Assembly: GCF_037892605.1 (NCBI RefSeq)
Contig: NZ_JBBKTU010000001.1
Span: forward strand, 2,170,001 to 2,234,000
Direction of reading: 5' to 3'
Length of the DNA: 64,000 nucleotides
Origin: Lacibacter sp. H407
GTDB lineage: Bacteria; Bacteroidota; Bacteroidia; Chitinophagales; Chitinophagaceae
Shown: piece by piece, positions 1 to 12,158 of the stretch
How positions within the stretch are numbered: the first letter of the stretch is position 1
How the letters are laid out: each line of letters opens with the position of its first letter
Notes under the pieces: model-generated
Told to the model about the DNA's origin: nothing
The model's input: only the letters and a program-made list of their open reading frames with translations
The model's database searches: none
Translations under genes and position numbers: made by a program

Positions 1-49
1 ATAAAACAAGTTGTAATTGTTTAGTAAGGCGATTTTAGTAATAACTCTT

Positions 50-2922
<2,873 letters not shown>

Positions 2923-2981
2923 TTTTTTTAAATTGCTACTTGCAATTACAACTTCCCAATATGTTATATTATTTAAGATTT

Positions 2982-3092
2982 TATGGTGGTTTTGCCGAAG
3001 GTGTTCACCTCTTCCCATACCGAACAGAGAAGTTAAGCCCTTCATGGCCGATGGTACTGCACAACAATGCGGGAGAGTAGGTAGCTGCCATA
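2982..3092 (+). rRNA. rrf: 5S ribosomal RNA
   Basis: A 111-base 5S rRNA lying 60 bases after 23S. The terminal helix pairs TATGG.. at the start with ..CCATA at the end. The internal CCGAACAGAGAAGTTAAGCCC segment is the conserved 5S core. It is co-transcribed with 23S and followed at once by a terminator. The AT-rich spacer 2923-2981 holds no tRNA. Confidence 0.95.
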
Positions 3093-3100
3093 TTTATTTA

Positions 3101-3130
3101 AGCCCTTCAGTTTACTGAGGGGCTTTTTTG
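3101..3130 (+). terminator. Terminator of the rRNA operon
   Basis: Ten-base stem AGCCCTTCAG / CTGAGGGGCT with one G-U pair and loop TTTA, followed by a T run. It lies 8 bases after the 5S rRNA on the same strand. Confidence 0.9.
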
Positions 3131-3274
3131 TTTTCCAGAATTACTTTTCACTATTTTTTCTTTCTTCAAGCTTGGCTTGTAGCGCCCATATTGGTGATTT
3201 TATGGTTGGTATAATTGGCGGAATTTTGTACTTGCAGAAAAACTGCTGTATATTCCAAGACCAACCAACCGCTT

Positions 3275-3943
3275 ATGTTTACGTTTCGATCAATTGCTTT
3301 AGTTACATTATGGTCGTCTGTTATCTCCCTTTCTCTTTACTTCTTTTTTGACAATGTAATTGCCTATTTCTACGGTTATCGAAGCCGCATGTTTGGAGAG
3401 ACATTATTTCATAATCAACTATGGGTAGTAATGCATATGATTGGCGGAAGCATGGCGTTGCTATTAGGCCCCATGCAGTTCTGGCCATTTATGCGTAAGC
3501 GATTTGTTTCCTTTCATCGATTGTCTGGCAAAATTTATATGGCAGGAATTGCATTGATTGGTATTTCAGCAGGAAGACTCTCGTTGATCAGCAGTTGTGT
3601 ACCCTGCCGCATCTCACTTTTTTTATTGACTGTATTTGCTGTACTCAGCACTTGGTTTGCATGGAGAGCCATTAAAACAAGGAATACGAAAGTCCACCGG
3701 CAAATGATGGTGCGGAGTTATGTATGTGTGATTGCTTTTGTAGCGGTGAGGATCGATGATATGTTCTCTCTAAACTTCTTATTTGGAGAAATAAATGATT
3801 CCACTTTCAGAAGAGTAGTGAATGAATATTTCTTTTCGTTTGTGCCATTGATTGTGGTTGAGATCCTCATGATATGGTGGCCATCGGTAGCCTATACATT
3901 TAAAAGCAAAGAGGAACATTCCAAAGCAAACCATCATGAATAA
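3275..3943 (+). CDS. DUF2306-type multi-pass membrane protein
   Basis: 222-residue inner-membrane protein with about six or seven hydrophobic helices. The segment with HMIGGSMALLLGPMQF, followed by a short basic loop and FHRLSGKIYM, then KVHRQMMVRSY, matches the DUF2306 layout, in which conserved His residues lie at helix ends. No biochemical role is established for the family. The ATG at 3275 is preferred; a TTG 60 bases upstream would add a polar, Cys-containing tail before the first helix, unlike a membrane protein start. It is the first gene after the rRNA operon and heads a run of same-strand genes. Confidence 0.7.
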   Translation: MFTFRSIALVTLWSSVISLSLYFFFDNVIAYFYGYRSRMFGETLFHNQLWVVMHMIGGSMALLLGPMQFWPFMRKRFVSFHRLSGKIYMAGIALIGISAGRLSLISSCVPCRISLFLLTVFAVLSTWFAWRAIKTRNTKVHRQMMVRSYVCVIAFVAVRIDDMFSLNFLFGEINDSTFRRVVNEYFFSFVPLIVVEILMIWWPSVAYTFKSKEEHSKANHHE

Positions 3944-4070
3944 ATCAACTGATTTAGTATCGCAATTAACATAAAAAAATGTGGTTGATAAGTAATTCAA
4001 TCGGATACTTAAACCTGGAAATATGAAAGCGTTTCTGATCTTATTCTCATCATCAATACAAAATATCAAC

Positions 4071-5144
4071 ATGAGAAAAATTCTAGTTGGCTTGCTGTTG
4101 CTGATTATATCAACAACCAGTATTGCCCAAGGGAAATTGCTGAGGCGTGAGTTCACGGCTGCTTCTTTGCAAAATAATAAAGCAGGCGAAGATCCTTTGC
4201 GTCAGCTAACGGTATATCTGCCTCCCGATTATGAACAAGGAACACAACGTTACCCGGTTATTTATGTGTTGCATGGCTATGGCGGAACCGATAGTGTAAT
4301 GATGGGCGTATGGATCAATTTTAAAAAACTACTTGATGAAGCGATTAAAACGGGAAAGATGCGTCCCATGATTGTAGTGGCACCAAACAGCAATACAAAA
4401 CTGCAGGGAAGTTTTTATACCAACTCTTCTGTTACAGGTAACTGGGCCGATTATATTGCAAAAGATGTGGTGCAATACATGGATAAAAATTTCAGAACAA
4501 TACCTGATCGCAAAAGCCGTGGACTCTGCGGGCATTCAATGGGAGGTAATGGTGCTTTAAAATTAGGGATGCAATTTGCAGATACATTCAGTGCGGTATA
4601 TGCACTTAGTCCGGCAGTATTGAATTGGTATGGAGATTTTACCTTAAGGAGTGGTGGGTTCAAACAGATCAGCAAATTAAATAACGAAGATGCAATTATA
4701 AAAGGGTTGAATGAATTTGATCAGACCGGCGATTTCAATGCATTTTTTGCCGCAGTACTCACTGCTATGGCAAGGGTGTATTCGGCCAATACAACAAAAA
4801 AAGAATTGCTTGCAGATTTTCCTGTTTCGTATGTTAAGGACAGTGCGGTTTATCACCCGAACGTGATCACTGAATGGGAAGCACAATTTCCATTTTATAT
4901 GATCGATCATTATCTGCCACAGTTACGCAGCCTTACTGCGTTGAAATTAGATTGGGGGCGTAATGAAGAGTTTTCTCATATCCCTTACACAAGTTTAGAA
5001 TTCAGTAAGAAACTGGAAGCCTACCGCATTAAACATTTTGCTGAAGAATATATTGGCGATCATGGAAACATGCTTGGTGGTTTTGATGGACGGATATTTA
5101 ATGAGTTACTTCCATTTTTTGATAAATACCTCTATGTCAAATAA
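4071..5144 (+). CDS. Secreted esterase (esterase D / FrmB-like alpha/beta hydrolase)
   Basis: 357 residues. A signal peptide (hydrophobic residues about 5-18, cleavage near IAQ) sends it to the periplasm or surface. The fold is the putative-esterase branch of alpha/beta hydrolases, which includes S-formylglutathione hydrolases and feruloyl esterases. Visible features are the VIYVLHGYGG oxyanion region, the nucleophile elbow GHSMGGNGAL, a likely acid in LDWGRNEEF and the histidine in GDHGNM, so the triad appears intact. The ATG at 4071 is chosen because it starts directly with the signal peptide; an ATG at 4023 would place 16 extra residues in front. The substrate cannot be read from sequence. 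Confidence 0.85.
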   Translation: MRKILVGLLLLIISTTSIAQGKLLRREFTAASLQNNKAGEDPLRQLTVYLPPDYEQGTQRYPVIYVLHGYGGTDSVMMGVWINFKKLLDEAIKTGKMRPMIVVAPNSNTKLQGSFYTNSSVTGNWADYIAKDVVQYMDKNFRTIPDRKSRGLCGHSMGGNGALKLGMQFADTFSAVYALSPAVLNWYGDFTLRSGGFKQISKLNNEDAIIKGLNEFDQTGDFNAFFAAVLTAMARVYSANTTKKELLADFPVSYVKDSAVYHPNVITEWEAQFPFYMIDHYLPQLRSLTALKLDWGRNEEFSHIPYTSLEFSKKLEAYRIKHFAEEYIGDHGNMLGGFDGRIFNELLPFFDKYLYVK

Positions 5145-5219
5145 ACTATCCTAAAAGGATTTAAGACCTTATAAGTGTATAAACTTTTTAGTGAATAACA
5201 AATCTTAAAACAAAACAGA

Positions 5220-5975
5220 ATGATGATCAATATTAAAAAATACATTTTTGAATACCTGCTCATTATCATTACAATAGCATTAACCGTTTCAGGGTTTTGG
5301 AATATCTTTTTGGGAACTGATGCAAAACCCACACCGTATCAAGCGCTTCATGTGATCGTTAATTTCAGCTGGTTGTTTCTGATGCTGTACCAGCTCAGCC
5401 TTATCGGAAGTAATCAAGGCGCAAAACACCAAAGGGTTGGGTTCTCCATTTTATTTTTTGGCCCTATGCTATTTGCGCACGCCGTACTCTTGGCCATTCA
5501 TTCAGCTCATAAAGGCCTGGTTTCCGGGCAAGGAGATTTTTTGATCGTGCAAAATGTATTTGGAACAATAGAATTGGGCTTCATCATTTTAATGGCATTT
5601 ATCTTGAAAAAAAGAAGAAAGATCCACGGAGCTTTTCTTTTCAGTACAATTGTTCTGATGAATGGCATTAGTATATTCTTTTTGTTCCTCGCCGTAGCTC
5701 CCCAACTGATCGGATATGGTATGTATATTACTCTAGTTATTGGCTTTCTCTTCTTTTTGAAGGACAGAAGAAATGGTTGGCCGATACTGCTATCGGGTTC
5801 CTTTTTTGTTATCAATGACAGCATTGGTAAACTGTTACATAAGTACAGCCTTATTCAGCCGCTAACCGAATTTGTAGGTACACTTCCGAAGGTTATGACT
5901 GTAACAGGCGCTTTCTTGGTTCTTTTGGTTGGATTGTTTACTACCGGAGTAGTAAAGAAAAGTAAAGCGATTTAA
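5220..5975 (+). CDS. Eight-helix membrane protein, unknown function
   Basis: 251 residues, nearly all in about eight hydrophobic helices, with short basic loops (KKRRK near residue 137, KDRR near 182) that suggest which side is cytoplasmic. Histidines sit at helix ends (ALHVIVNF, LFAHAVLLAIHSAHKG), faintly like the DUF2306 protein upstream, but I do not recognise the family. ATG codons at 5220 and 5223 are both possible. It is separated from the esterase by 75 bases and could share its transcript. Confidence 0.6.
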   Translation: MMINIKKYIFEYLLIIITIALTVSGFWNIFLGTDAKPTPYQALHVIVNFSWLFLMLYQLSLIGSNQGAKHQRVGFSILFFGPMLFAHAVLLAIHSAHKGLVSGQGDFLIVQNVFGTIELGFIILMAFILKKRRKIHGAFLFSTIVLMNGISIFFLFLAVAPQLIGYGMYITLVIGFLFFLKDRRNGWPILLSGSFFVINDSIGKLLHKYSLIQPLTEFVGTLPKVMTVTGAFLVLLVGLFTTGVVKKSKAI

Positions 5976-6006
5976 ATGCAGATTGTAACCAAAAAAATAT
6001 AATTGC

Positions 6007-6318
6007 ATGCAGGAGTTTATGCGTATCCGGGGTTCTTCTTCACAAACGAAATTATTCCGTAAAGTAAAATCAGTACGTCTACAAATTACAAATCAGAAGT
6101 TTAGTGAAATGGAATCTTCTCTGCGTGCCGTTGGGTACACATATCATAATGATTATTTTATCTACGGTCATAATTCGGAATTTTACTACAGCATTACAGA
6201 CACGAATGTAGTGCCGAAATATAAACGAATAGAAATCGAATCGTCTGATCAACGGCTGAACGGAAAATACAGCTGGGGAATATATACAGTATTCATGTTA
6301 AGGGCAAAGAGATGGTGA
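6007..6318 (+). pseudogene. Small gene, probably a truncated and frameshifted remnant
   Basis: 103 residues, soluble, no signal peptide. The middle part (YKRIEIESS after two beta-like segments) resembles the C-terminal part of larger proteins of unknown function, possibly DUF5829-like; that similarity is from memory and weak. The reading frame ends in an odd tail, YTVFMLRAKRW. Shifting by one base at about 6281 gives a more protein-like ending (NIYSIHVKGKEMVIEQ and on to a TAA at 6349-6351). No N-terminal domain is present upstream. I read it as a decayed gene; a genuine short protein is possible. Confidence 0.4.
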
Positions 6319-6355
6319 TTGAACAAATAAATAATCAAATTGCTAAATAACGATT

Positions 6356-8083
6356 ATGAGAAAGAAAACATTGCTTTCATTAGTTGTAGTGTTATTTTTA
6401 GTACAATCACAGGCACAACTAATACCTGACAAACAAACGCTTGAACAAAAAATAGATTCATTATTTCAACGAATCAATAACGACAGATCTCCCGGCATAT
6501 CCGTTACCGTTATTCACGATGGTAAAATAATAGCCAGTAAAGATTTTGGCATGGCCAACCTTGAGCATAAGGTTGCTTTTACACATCAAACACCGGTTCG
6601 GCTTGGTTACTCAGGTGCAAGAGAGTTTATGTGTGCAGGATTGGCATTAATGGAAGCAGAAGGGCTGTTACGATTTGATGATAAAGTGAAAAAATATTTT
6701 CCAAAACTACCGGCATGGAGTGCTGATGTAACCATACAGGACCTGTTAAATCACAGCAGTGGCTTTGATGACGAATGGGCAACCATGTTGTTGATGCAGG
6801 CAAATATGGATAACAGGGTTGATAAAGAACAATTGCTAACCCTGTTATACAATCAACCCAAACCACAGGTGGAGCCCGGGAAAGGATACATGTATTCCAA
6901 TTCAGACTTTGCGTTGTTGCGAATGATCATGGAAAAAGCATCCGAAAAAAGTTTACCTGATTATTTGCAACTGAAACTGTTTGCACCGTCAGGAATGAAC
7001 GCAACCTTTATGAATGATTATCTCGATGAAATCATACCGGGGTTGGCAGATAAATATTATGGTAGTGAAAAATATTTTAAACAAGTTGGTGTAAAAACTT
7101 CTCCTGGCGGCAATTACCGGATCGTTACTACAGCATCCGATCTGGAAAAATGGGCAATCGCATTGGAGGACTCTACTTCTGTTGCAGCAAAAGCATTTCG
7201 CAGGTTGTATAGAAATGCAAGACCGATTCCTGTGCTTTCTCCACAAATTCATTACGTCTTCGGTCATGAATGGCATAAAATCGAAAACACAGATATCGTA
7301 AAGCATGGCGGTGTTAACGAGGATTTTTATATGACCCACATTCCATCCAAAAAAATAACCATTATTGGTTTTGGAAATGCATTTGAAAATATGAGTGTGG
7401 TAATGAGCCTCTCTAATATTTTATTGAACAAAAAAGCTGATTCCAAAATAACAGCTCCACTCATATCAACTAACCCGGTAACAATAAATAAAAACGAGCT
7501 GGCAAAATATACCGGCCGTTATTTTGAACAAAGACCAGTTGGACACAGCAGTCATTTAACCAATATCAGATTTTGTGATATTAAACAGGTAGATGACAGC
7601 CTGCATTTTTATTATACTTCCAACGAGTATTTCACAATGATTCCCGTTGGAAAAGATTTGTTTAAGGATCCTGATTTTGGCACTATAATAAAAATTACAA
7701 AACCTCACCCTGATTCAGCAATGAAAATACAGGCCTGGCCAACCGATGGCAGTATCATAAATTTAGTAAAAGTGAATACGGCCACTAACTTTTCAAAAGA
7801 ATACCTGAAACAGTTTACTGGCGAATATCATAGTAAGCATCTTGATTTTTATTGCAGGATCGTTCTCAATGAAAGCAATCAATTAGTCATTAGACGGCCA
7901 ACGATTTCGGATAAAGAATTGGTACCGGATGGCGAAAACAGATTTCTGTTTGAAATGGAAGCTGGTGGCGATAGCTGGTATGTAGTTGCTGTGTTTACCA
8001 AAGACAAAAATGGAAGAATAGACGGTATCAATATGCAGCATGTTCGTATGATGCATCACAGGTTTGAGAAAGTTGTTCGTTAA
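6356..8083 (+). CDS. Beta-lactamase-fold protein with SxxR in place of SxxK
   Basis: 575 residues with a signal peptide (about 1-20, ending SQAQ). The first about 360 residues have the class C beta-lactamase / D-Ala-D-Ala carboxypeptidase fold: DLLNHSSGF, the YSN of the Tyr-x-Asn motif (YMYSNSDFAL) and the HGG near residue 320. Where the catalytic SxxK should stand the sequence is RLGYSGAREF, so the general-base Lys is Arg and one residue is inserted. The C-terminal about 200 residues are beta-rich, as in other bacterial serine hydrolases with lipocalin-like tails. Active enzyme, altered mechanism or binding protein cannot be decided here. The intact paralogue is at 52163-53965. Confidence 0.8.
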   Translation: MRKKTLLSLVVVLFLVQSQAQLIPDKQTLEQKIDSLFQRINNDRSPGISVTVIHDGKIIASKDFGMANLEHKVAFTHQTPVRLGYSGAREFMCAGLALMEAEGLLRFDDKVKKYFPKLPAWSADVTIQDLLNHSSGFDDEWATMLLMQANMDNRVDKEQLLTLLYNQPKPQVEPGKGYMYSNSDFALLRMIMEKASEKSLPDYLQLKLFAPSGMNATFMNDYLDEIIPGLADKYYGSEKYFKQVGVKTSPGGNYRIVTTASDLEKWAIALEDSTSVAAKAFRRLYRNARPIPVLSPQIHYVFGHEWHKIENTDIVKHGGVNEDFYMTHIPSKKITIIGFGNAFENMSVVMSLSNILLNKKADSKITAPLISTNPVTINKNELAKYTGRYFEQRPVGHSSHLTNIRFCDIKQVDDSLHFYYTSNEYFTMIPVGKDLFKDPDFGTIIKITKPHPDSAMKIQAWPTDGSIINLVKVNTATNFSKEYLKQFTGEYHSKHLDFYCRIVLNESNQLVIRRPTISDKELVPDGENRFLFEMEAGGDSWYVVAVFTKDKNGRIDGINMQHVRMMHHRFEKVVR

Positions 8084-8140
8084 TGAGCGTTTGAATAGAT
8101 TGATCGGTACTCTGGAATTCTAAAGCCAAAAATTAGTAAT

Positions 8141-8992
8141 ATGAAAGTCGCCTTACTGTTAATTGGATTCGTTTTGTTTATTACATGCAATGAAAAAAGG
8201 GGTGGCTTGAAGGTTTTTGATGTGCATCTTCATGGCGATCCTGAGCCGGAAAAACAACTTAGCAATCTTGCAATTAATGGTGTGTACACAATTGTCATCA
8301 GCACTTCCTGGACACAACAACAAGCTTATCAAAGCAGCAAGGACTTGAAAATTTCACACGGTTTATTTGTACCATGCCCAAATGGAAAAGTGCCTTACAG
8401 TTTGCAACAGTGTTTTGACGATGGGAAAGAATGGCCCGATGTAAACTGGGTGGAGCAACAAATCAAAGACGAGAAAATTGATTTCATTGGTGAAGTACTT
8501 ACACAATATCATGGCATCTCATCTTCTGATTCATTGATGTATCCCTACTACGCATTAGCTGAAAAATATAATTTGCCTGTTGGCATTCACACAGGTTCTG
8601 CCGGCCCTGATCATGGTTGTCCCAACTTTAAAGAGGAGATGGGTAATCCTTTGTTGCTGAAAGAAACACTTATTAAATTCCCTAAGCTCAAAGTATGGCT
8701 CATGCATGGTGGAGCACCTTTTGTAAAAGAATGTATTGAGATGATGAAGACATACCCGGGACTTTACACAGATATTTCAGTATTGAATAACCCCTACATT
8801 ATTCCGGCAAAAGATTTTGCATCAATCATGAGGGCATTTATTGATGCAGGGTTTGAGGACAGATTACTGTTTGGATCGGATAATGCAGATATTAAAACCT
8901 GTATTGCCGCTGTTGAAGAACTGAAGTTTCTTTCAGCAAAACAGAAAGAAAAGATATTTCACCTGAATGCTGAAGCATTCTTTAAAAACTAA
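8141..8992 (+). CDS. Amidohydrolase family protein (metal-dependent TIM barrel), exported
   Basis: 283 residues. The N-terminus is a hydrophobic stretch ending LFITC, possibly a lipoprotein signal although Thr before the Cys is not typical. The body is an amidohydrolase-2 type barrel: metal-binding FDVHLHGD (HxH), a later histidine in GIHTGSAGPDHG, then MHGGAP, and the late aspartate in LLFGSDNAD. These are the ligands expected for hydrolases and decarboxylases of this group. The substrate is unknown. Its stop codon is followed after one base by the ATG of the DUF418 gene, so the two are probably translated from one message. Confidence 0.8.
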   Translation: MKVALLLIGFVLFITCNEKRGGLKVFDVHLHGDPEPEKQLSNLAINGVYTIVISTSWTQQQAYQSSKDLKISHGLFVPCPNGKVPYSLQQCFDDGKEWPDVNWVEQQIKDEKIDFIGEVLTQYHGISSSDSLMYPYYALAEKYNLPVGIHTGSAGPDHGCPNFKEEMGNPLLLKETLIKFPKLKVWLMHGGAPFVKECIEMMKTYPGLYTDISVLNNPYIIPAKDFASIMRAFIDAGFEDRLLFGSDNADIKTCIAAVEELKFLSAKQKEKIFHLNAEAFFKN

Positions 8993-8993
8993 C

Positions 8994-10235
8994 ATGAATT
9001 CAATGGCCAATACTGCTATACCAGTTTCAGCAAACGAAAGAGCTGCCATACTCGACATGCTGCGTGGTTTTGCATTGCTGGGTATTGGTATTGCCAACTA
9101 TGCGGTGTTTTCGTTATACGTTTATCAAACACCGGAAACTCAGAAGGCTTTTACTACAAGCGCTGTTGATAATTGGCTTCACTATTTTATAACGGCATTG
9201 GTAGAAGGGAAGTTTTACTCCTTATTCTCCTTACTATTTGGAATTGGCTTTTCTATTATTCTTACACGCAGGCAACAACAAGGAAATGGATTGATTATTT
9301 TTTATCGCAGGTTAATTGTTCTTCTTTGTTTTGGTCTTGCACATTCTTTTTTATTGTGGGATGGTGATATCCTCTTTTTTTATGCTGTTGCCGGCATGTT
9401 GTTGCCGCTGTTTCGTAACTGCAGCGACAAAACAATTCTTATCCTTGTAATGGCATTGTTGTTATCGCCTCTTCTTTTTGATTTTATTAAAGTTATCAGT
9501 AACGGAAAATGGAATGTCGCCAACCCGGTTCTTGTACAAGTAGAAGCTACCGACAAACACTATGGACTTGTTCCCAGTAATTACGGCACATGGTTGATTG
9601 TCAATGATCATTATAGCGATATGCTTCGATGGAATCATTCAGGCTTTCTATGGGGTTGGCAACTGCGACTCGACAGTAACCGTGTTCCAAAGGTGTTAGC
9701 CATGTTTTTATTAGGTTATTATGTTGGCAGAAGACAGATGCATCTTCAACTGGCACAACACAAACTGTTATTTAAAAAAATACAACGTTGGGGTTTTCTT
9801 ATTGGTCTGCCTACAAGAATAGCTTTGGCTTATTTTCAGAACGATCAACTGCGTTTGCCTAAAGCAGCAGGTTTACTGGATACGTTGAGCTATGCATTAA
9901 ATGTTGTTCCCTTATGTCTTGCGTATACATCAACCATTGCATTGATTTGGATTAACAATAATAAGCAACCACTATTGAGTACGTTGGCAGCAGCCGGAAG
10001 GATGGGGCTTACTAATTATTTAATGCAATCGTTCTTTGCGGTATTCTTTTTCTACGGAATTGGATTAGGATTTGGTGGAGCAATGGGGCCAACATTTTAT
10101 CTGCCAATCTTTTTTGCATTTTATTGTTTTCAGCTCTTCTATAGCTATTGGTGGATGCGTTATTTTAATTACGGTCCTGTTGAATGGATATGGCGGCAGT
10201 TGACTTACGGGAAAAGGTTGCCATTAAAAAAGTAA
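8994..10235 (+). CDS. DUF418 (YeiB-like) membrane protein
   Basis: 413 residues. The opening ERAAILDMLRGFALLGI is the DUF418/YeiB signature for a multi-pass protein with an N-terminal helix carrying Asp and Arg. About ten hydrophobic helices follow, and the C-terminus keeps the characteristic PVEWIWRQLTYGKR. The family is thought to be transport-related, but no substrate is proven. The start is ambiguous between 8994 and 9003; 8994 lies just after the upstream stop. It forms a tight unit with the amidohydrolase before it and the VOC-like gene 10 bases after it. Confidence 0.88.
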   Translation: MNSMANTAIPVSANERAAILDMLRGFALLGIGIANYAVFSLYVYQTPETQKAFTTSAVDNWLHYFITALVEGKFYSLFSLLFGIGFSIILTRRQQQGNGLIIFYRRLIVLLCFGLAHSFLLWDGDILFFYAVAGMLLPLFRNCSDKTILILVMALLLSPLLFDFIKVISNGKWNVANPVLVQVEATDKHYGLVPSNYGTWLIVNDHYSDMLRWNHSGFLWGWQLRLDSNRVPKVLAMFLLGYYVGRRQMHLQLAQHKLLFKKIQRWGFLIGLPTRIALAYFQNDQLRLPKAAGLLDTLSYALNVVPLCLAYTSTIALIWINNNKQPLLSTLAAAGRMGLTNYLMQSFFAVFFFYGIGLGFGGAMGPTFYLPIFFAFYCFQLFYSYWWMRYFNYGPVEWIWRQLTYGKRLPLKK

Positions 10236-10245
10236 ATTACTTGTT

Positions 10246-11076
10246 ATGAAATTCTTTTTTGTATTAACAATTGCGTTTATCAGCATATATGCTAAAACCA
10301 ATGCACAGGTAAATAAGATCGAACATTTCTTTGCCAGCTCTCCCAAGGCAGAGCGATTATTTCATTTTTTTTCAAAAGAGTTAGAGTTGCCGGTGGTATG
10401 GCCCTATAAATCCTGGGGCGATTTTGCAAGTGGCGGAGTTACACTTGGTAATGTTGTTTTTGAACTGGTAACGTTTAAAGGTGCAGACACAACTTCTTTC
10501 AATGGAATTGCATTGGAGCCATTCCATTCAATGGAAGAATTTGAAAAGGAACTTGATCAGCTAAGTATTGCACATGATACCATTGATAACAGCAATGTGT
10601 CAAAAGATTCAACCGGTGCTTTAAATGGCTGGTCGTTGTTTACACCAAAAGATTTGTTGCCGAATGAAGCCAATTTGTTTGTATGTGATTATAAGAACAG
10701 GCAACGCATTAGCGACAACCGAAAAAAAGCAGCAGATAAATTAAAAGAAATCAATGGTGGCAAATTAGGAGTTCTTTATTTAAAGGAAATTGTAGTAAGC
10801 ACTATTGAGTTTAAGAAATATGATGAACAGTTTGTAAAGCTGCCCGGTGTAAAAAAGCAAAAAGCCGGGTTATTCTCATTCAGTGAAGGTCCTGATTTGA
10901 GGTTACAACAAGATGCAAAAAACCGGATACCAAAAATTGTGATCGTAGTAGAGTCTATTAAGAATGCTAAAGTATTTCTCGAATCAAAAAAGCTTTTAGG
11001 TAATGTACATTCGAACAGTATTTTTATATTGCCTGAAGCGGTGGATGGATTGCAGATTGAATTAGTTGAACAATAA
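10246..11076 (+). CDS. Exported VOC/glyoxalase-like protein
   Basis: 276 residues with a signal peptide (about 1-20, ending NAQV). The beginning of the mature part (KIEHFFASSP..., LELPVVWPY..., FASGGVTLGNVVFELV) follows the beta-alpha-beta-beta-beta module of the vicinal-oxygen-chelate superfamily, here apparently two half-modules across residues 25-275. Metal ligands are only partly convincing: one His in the first strand and a Glu in FELV. The function is unknown. It closes the amidohydrolase-DUF418 unit and is probably co-expressed with it. Confidence 0.6.
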   Translation: MKFFFVLTIAFISIYAKTNAQVNKIEHFFASSPKAERLFHFFSKELELPVVWPYKSWGDFASGGVTLGNVVFELVTFKGADTTSFNGIALEPFHSMEEFEKELDQLSIAHDTIDNSNVSKDSTGALNGWSLFTPKDLLPNEANLFVCDYKNRQRISDNRKKAADKLKEINGGKLGVLYLKEIVVSTIEFKKYDEQFVKLPGVKKQKAGLFSFSEGPDLRLQQDAKNRIPKIVIVVESIKNAKVFLESKKLLGNVHSNSIFILPEAVDGLQIELVEQ

Positions 11077-11123
11077 ACCGTCCCCTTTGAAAGAAAATTA
11101 TTTTCTCATTTTAAAGCTTGAGT

Positions 11124-12059
11124 ATGAGTCGGTCGAATTCTTTGTTTTTCATATGTATATTACTTGCCTGTGTTTCAAATGCGCAACAAGTTGATACCAT
11201 CAAAGTAAAAGTGCATGATCATGTCATGACACTCTATGGATCTGGAAAAGGTAAACCAACAGTCATATTAGAAGCAGGAGGCGGCTCCAGTCATAGAACA
11301 TGGCAATTGGTTCAACCTAAATTAGCAAACTCTGCCAGAGTTGTTTCATACGACCGCCCCGGTTATTTAAATTCTGATACATGTACATCGCCCAGAGATG
11401 CGATCACCATTACAAAGGAATTGAAAGAAGCATTGACAAAAGCCAATATTCTTCCCCCGTATATATTCGCCGGGTGGTCATATGGTGGATCATTAGTAAG
11501 AGTGTTTGCCGGACTTTATCCTAACGATGTTATCGGAATGGTGTTGGTTGATCCTGCACCTGAAGAAGTATATGCCCGGTTAGAAAAGGAATTTCCTGAG
11601 ATGATGAAAGAAGATGAAAAATACATTAAGGAAATATTGAATAGTAAAACCCGGCCGGGTGAAAGGGAAGAAATGCGGATGTATGATTCAAGTATGAATC
11701 AGGCAAGAAGATCAGATAAACTTCATTCAACTCCAACAACATTATTAATAGCCGCTGGTAAAGCAGAAGGAGGACAGGATAGAGATCCTTCTAATCCTAT
11801 GAATAAAGCATGGATAGAAGAATTGGAGAAATGGGCAAAGAAAAGACCAAATCTGAAATATGAGATCATTACCAACAGCGGACATCATATGGCAAAGTTT
11901 CAACCCGATACTGTTATTAAGGCTATTCAATATCATATAAATCAGTTTTACATTAAGGCTCGCAAACAAGCAGCAACATTAAAAGAAGTTGGATCGGATG
12001 AAAAAATGAATTTGACATTTATACCGATTTTGCTTACCCGTCAATCATTCCATAAATAA
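11124..12059 (+). CDS. Secreted alpha/beta hydrolase
   Basis: 311 residues with a signal peptide (about 1-20, ending SNAQ). It has the classic alpha/beta hydrolase layout: VILEAGGGSSHRTW for the oxyanion side, the nucleophile elbow AGWSYGGSLV, an aspartate in VLVDPAPEE, and the catalytic histidine in SGHHMAKF. The triad therefore looks complete. The ATG at 11124 is preferred over a TTG two codons earlier. The final about 40 residues after the last helix are basic and probably disordered. The substrate is not deducible. Confidence 0.85.
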   Translation: MSRSNSLFFICILLACVSNAQQVDTIKVKVHDHVMTLYGSGKGKPTVILEAGGGSSHRTWQLVQPKLANSARVVSYDRPGYLNSDTCTSPRDAITITKELKEALTKANILPPYIFAGWSYGGSLVRVFAGLYPNDVIGMVLVDPAPEEVYARLEKEFPEMMKEDEKYIKEILNSKTRPGEREEMRMYDSSMNQARRSDKLHSTPTTLLIAAGKAEGGQDRDPSNPMNKAWIEELEKWAKKRPNLKYEIITNSGHHMAKFQPDTVIKAIQYHINQFYIKARKQAATLKEVGSDEKMNLTFIPILLTRQSFHK

Positions 12060-12158
12060 AATTATGTAATCGTTTGCGCAGCATACTTTGATAGCTGCCT
12101 TACAAATTCTTCCTATCTTTTCACAATTACCAAACAAGCTCTTTGGTACATTTGATCT

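Noticed and set aside
12147-12154. TACATTTG, a match to the -7 box just before apbE
   Set aside because: Only 4 bases before the ATG, which would make the message practically leaderless, and there is no TTG upstream at the right distance.
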